A stretch of DNA of 10,864 bases from Planctomycetaceae bacterium. GTDB lineage: Bacteria; Planctomycetota; Planctomycetia; Planctomycetales; Planctomycetaceae. The notes below the pieces were generated by a model. It was not told where the DNA came from. It saw nothing but the letters and a program-made list of their open reading frames with translations, and made no database searches. The stretch lies in contig DLVV01000011.1 of the NCBI GenBank assembly GCA_003445035.1, forward strand, positions 1 through 10,864. Reading direction: 5' to 3'. Made by a program: the position numbers and the translations under genes. Shown one piece after another: positions 9,201 to 10,864 of this stretch (positions are counted from its first letter, which is position 1; the number at the start of each line of letters is the position of its first letter).

Positions 9201-9336
9201 CGATGAGACGAGTCCGTCAAAGACATCGCTGATGCCCGAGAAGCTGCTGCATCCCCTGGGCCGGGACGAACTGCTGGACCTGGTCGCTTACCTGCTCTCG
9301 CGAGGCAATCCCAACGATTTGATGTTCGGCGAGTGA
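6232..9336 (+). CDS. PVC-type dehydrogenase propeller with sugar-binding-like N-terminus, HEAT-like repeats and C-terminal cytochrome c
   Basis: The product is 1034 residues. A Sec signal peptide ends at A-R-A (about 23) and is followed by a Lys-rich linker (about 43-54). Residues 60-200 look like a jelly-roll/carbohydrate-binding beta-sandwich (A-Q-W-I-W, F-R-R-T-F, V-W-I-N-G-K, L-L-P-G-K-N-V-I). Residues about 211-570 form a beta-propeller like the PVC membrane-bound dehydrogenase domain (TIGR02604), opening V-L-P-G-F-Q-I-E. An alpha-helical HEAT-like stretch spans about 585-840. The end (about 885-1030) is the planctomycete heme domain (TIGR02603), with C901-G-A-C-H905 and probable axial M1001 in S-L-M-P-E. 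Related proteins are thought to oxidise sugars or similar compounds and pass electrons to the attached heme; no substrate is shown here. It begins 48 bp after the DUF1501 gene, probably in the same operon, with no clear Shine-Dalgarno. No in-frame alternative start lies in the gap. Confidence 0.9.
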   Translation: MIRYALFTSLFLATVTISPAARAADEVFIQKPEVVPVEVRGAKKVAPKKKTTSRTLDIKSGPKAQWIWGRKSAGANDRYHFRRTFTATTRQARIIASCDNHLVVWINGKRLLTGDDWNAPVTADIQQHLLPGKNVIEIEGRNDGGPAGLAVKLVYRDAANKISVIVSDKSWQVATSRDSKTWSAATALGTMGVGPWGNVFAGGGRATTSRGLFQVLPGFQIERLYTVPKPTQGSWVCLASDGRGRLLASDQGGRGIYRITPPKIGSGEPTRVEKLNLPISSAQGMLVAFGHLYFSINGGPGSGFYRAIDTDKDGEWDKIEKLKALAGGGEHGPHALRLSPDGKSIYLIAGNHTNPPGGLSANHLPSNWSEDLLLPRQWDARGHARGRMAPGGWIARTDPDGKTWSIISAGYRNAYDMDFSAEGELFAYDADMEWDMGSPWYRPTRLCHAVSGSEFGWRSGTGKWPTWYADSLPQVVDIGPGSPVGVNFGTGTNFPEKYQRAVYLCDWTFGTMYAVHLQPRGASYVGIREEFVARAPLPLTDVAIGDDGAMYFTIGGRGAQSELFRVTYTGKASTAPAGPSTDKFVPLRRLRRSLEAFHGQQDPAAVQAALNHLGHADRHIRYAARIALESQPVDSWQDAVLAQETPAGLLTGVIALARQGNKSLRPRLLKALAGLGWAKLGVNDRLALLRAYSLAFIRMGAPDQATAAPVLAQLDKAFPTGDHRLDRDLSQLLAYVNSPTVIDKTLTLMKKPSPKVKEDLARLLSRNRGYGGTIARILANHPELQKIHYAFVLRTMRYGWTLDQRREYFKWLGDAGGRSGGASYNGFLNNIRKEALANVSAAEKKALAATVAPPAVKLDTLPKPRGPGQAWTVALVVDASRGGLAGRNFANGRRTYQAARCGACHRFDGTGGATGPDLSNVAGRFSVKDLAESLIVPSKVVSDQYRASVVLTTAGKVITGRIVNDNKGTLTILTDPFDASKITTVPADKVDETSPSKTSLMPEKLLHPLGRDELLDLVAYLLSRGNPNDLMFGE

Positions 9337-9349
9337 GCCCGGACCGGGC
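9337..9349. terminator. GC-rich hairpin between convergent genes, possible two-way terminator
   Basis: GCCCGG-A-CCGGGC is a perfect inverted repeat beginning directly after the TGA of the dehydrogenase gene and ending five bases before the stop of the convergent transporter gene. It folds as about five GC pairs with a three-base loop. Neither side has a proper T-run (GGGTT on the plus strand), so it is not a textbook intrinsic terminator, but its position fits transcription end or RNA 3'-end protection for both genes. Confidence 0.4.
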
Positions 9350-9354
9350 GGGTT

Positions 9355-10864
9355 CTACATCACCCGCGTCACCACCACCACGATCGAGATCGTGATGAAA
9401 AACACGCTGCAGAAGACCAGGCCGACTTGCATGAGCCGGTTGGGCTGCATGTCGCGTGGCAACAGCGTGCGGTTGACGTAAAGCGTGTGCAACGCGGCAC
9501 ACCCCAGCGCAACGTTCTGCAGCACCGCACCGATGATGGCAATCTGGAGCGGATCGAAGAAGGCCAGCGCGAACAAACCCCACACGCCGTAAAGCGACAG
9601 GATGCCGTAGTAGATCAGCCGAACCTGTCCGCCTTCGAGCCGTTGAGCCCGGGGACTGATGGTCCAGATCACATCGGTCCACCGCCGCGAAATCTGTTCA
9701 CCGGTGAACACGGCATTGGGCGCCAGCACCAGGAAACTGACCATCAGCATGAACGTCCAGACCAGGCCGCGGTAACCGGGCAGGTGATCGGCAAGCCCCA
9801 CCGCGGTCATCGCAGCAGCACGGTTTCCTTCAACCGGCACGTTGCGGATGAACTCCAGCGACATCATGCACGGCAGCGCCATTCCCAACAGGCAGCAACC
9901 CAGCCAGATGCCGGCCTGGTCGCGGACGATGTGACGGATCCAGCCCTTCCAGCGCTGCCGCGACGTGTCGTCGACATCGAAGACCATGCCGACGTGCGAG
10001 AGTTCGACCTTGTGACCTCCGATGGCACTGGGAATCGCTCCCACGTGGTGCCCCATGCCCCAGCCCTTGTCGCGCGAGTAATTGGACGCCAGCGTGTTGG
10101 ACAGGCCACCGGCTCCGGCAATCGCCGCGAAGGCGATGATGATCGCCCAGTTCAAATCGGGCAGCCCGCCATGTTCGCCGATGTATCCAATCAGCCCGAC
10201 CCGCCGCATTCCCTGCAACGCCACCAGCTCATCAGCCCACTCGCGGACCTCCGCAGGCAGCTCCTCACTCAGGGCGAAGGTCTGCGTCCGGTCGCCGGCG
10301 ACCAGTGTGTACGACTCGGCCACCCAGGCGGATTCGGCACGACGTTTCTTCAAAGGGTCGCGGATCCGTCCCCGAATCAGCAGCCGCCTTCGGCCATCAA
10401 GATCGTCGACGAGAAATCGGCCCTCCCGCGCCTCGCTCCGCACCAGTTTTTCGAGTTTCTCCCGCACCGCCCGGGTCTCGACATCCTGGTTCTTTTCTTC
10501 CGGATCCACTTTCGATCCGTCGACCAGCAGTTCGATGAAATCGGGAGTCCCGTCACCGATGGTTCCACGGAGAGTGAACTGGCGATCATTGTCGGGCAGG
10601 CTCACCGAGAAATGGCGTCCGGCGACCACCGATTCGGCCCGATCGGGCACCTGCCCAAACCGCCCGAACCCGGTCACCACCTCGATCATGTTGTCCCAGC
10701 TGACCTGGAACACGGCGATCACGGCCACCACCACCAGGACGACGATCACCTTGAAGGTCATCATCTTCTCGATCACGCGGTAAATCGTTCCGCCAAATAC
10801 CAGCGGCAAAAACGCCAACAGAAAGATCACGTAGCCCAGTGCCTTGACCCATTCGGCTTCGGTC
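9355..10864 (-). CDS. NRAMP/SLC11-like polytopic membrane transporter, N-terminus outside the window
   Basis: The frame is open from the right edge to TAG at 9355-9357, giving 502 visible residues. A GTG at 10830 could start it, but the frame continues upstream into coding-like sequence (T-E-A-E-W-V-K-A-L-G-Y) and begins inside a membrane helix, so the gene is cut by the window. About eight hydrophobic helices are visible: two before and six after a soluble stretch of about 180 residues (between roughly 10698 and 10149). The segment Y-R-V-I-E-K-M-M-T-F-K-V before the second helix resembles the link between TM4 and TM5 of NRAMP metal transporters, and G-G-L-S-N-T fits the TM6 region. By NRAMP topology the insert would face the periplasm. 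The canonical TM6 Met-Pro-His motif is absent, so metal specificity is open. The assignment rests on remembered resemblance and helix layout. It converges on the dehydrogenase gene with an 18-bp gap and is probably functionally separate. Confidence 0.6.
   Translation of the reverse strand, partial: TEAEWVKALGYVIFLLAFLPLVFGGTIYRVIEKMMTFKVIVVLVVVAVIAVFQVSWDNMIEVVTGFGRFGQVPDRAESVVAGRHFSVSLPDNDRQFTLRGTIGDGTPDFIELLVDGSKVDPEEKNQDVETRAVREKLEKLVRSEAREGRFLVDDLDGRRRLLIRGRIRDPLKKRRAESAWVAESYTLVAGDRTQTFALSEELPAEVREWADELVALQGMRRVGLIGYIGEHGGLPDLNWAIIIAFAAIAGAGGLSNTLASNYSRDKGWGMGHHVGAIPSAIGGHKVELSHVGMVFDVDDTSRQRWKGWIRHIVRDQAGIWLGCCLLGMALPCMMSLEFIRNVPVEGNRAAAMTAVGLADHLPGYRGLVWTFMLMVSFLVLAPNAVFTGEQISRRWTDVIWTISPRAQRLEGGQVRLIYYGILSLYGVWGLFALAFFDPLQIAIIGAVLQNVALGCAALHTLYVNRTLLPRDMQPNRLMQVGLVFCSVFFITISIVVVVTRVM

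Noticed and set aside
10082..10783. 233-codon plus-strand frame opposite the transporter gene
   Set aside because: Ser/Arg/Thr-rich shadow with no domain; the opposite strand codes for consistent membrane helices.
1..10864. Search by eye for tRNA/rRNA genes, CRISPR arrays, insertion sequences, direct repeats and phage or defence genes
   Set aside because: Nothing recognisable was found; the window is almost fully occupied by protein-coding genes of ordinary planctomycete families.

Overview
The window is about 10.9 kb of high-GC DNA that almost certainly comes from a planctomycete (Planctomycetota, or a close PVC relative). The evidence is the set of lineage-typical families: two DUF1501 proteins, a planctomycete cytochrome (PSCyt1) fused to DUF1549 and DUF1553, a PVC-type dehydrogenase propeller with HEAT-like repeats and a TIGR02603-type heme domain, and a PQQ-propeller protein starting with the usual W-R-G-P-N-G segment. 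I cannot name a genus. No RNA gene, insertion sequence, CRISPR array or integration site was seen. All intergenic gaps are short (3 to 149 bp).

Layout. On the minus strand, a secreted BamB/PQQ-like propeller protein (2266 to 995) is followed 104 bp downstream by a DUF1501 protein (890 to 1) that runs off the left edge. A 149-bp divergent region (2267-2415) separates this pair from a plus-strand cluster of three genes. These are PSCyt1-DUF1549-DUF1553 (2416-4782), a second DUF1501 protein three bases later (4786-6183), and a 1034-residue multidomain dehydrogenase/cytochrome (6232-9336). On the right edge a minus-strand polytopic membrane protein resembling SLC11/NRAMP transporters (10864 to 9355, N-terminus outside the window) converges on the cluster. 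Only 18 bp separate the two stop codons, and these hold a GC-rich inverted repeat.

How the genes may work together. All five non-transporter proteins carry export signals. The two proteins with CxxCH heme motifs have Sec-type signals, as expected for hemes attached outside the cytoplasm, while both DUF1501 proteins have twin-arginine signals. The plus-strand trio looks like one operon for an extracytoplasmic redox/hydrolytic module. Gene order and the sugar-binding-like N-terminal domain of the last protein suggest, but do not prove, work on a carbohydrate or similar substrate. No biochemical role has been fixed for most of these families, so substrate statements are inference.

The most unusual points are the five-part architecture of the 1034-residue protein and a roughly 180-residue soluble insert in the transporter, which also lacks the canonical NRAMP Met-Pro-His motif in its visible part.
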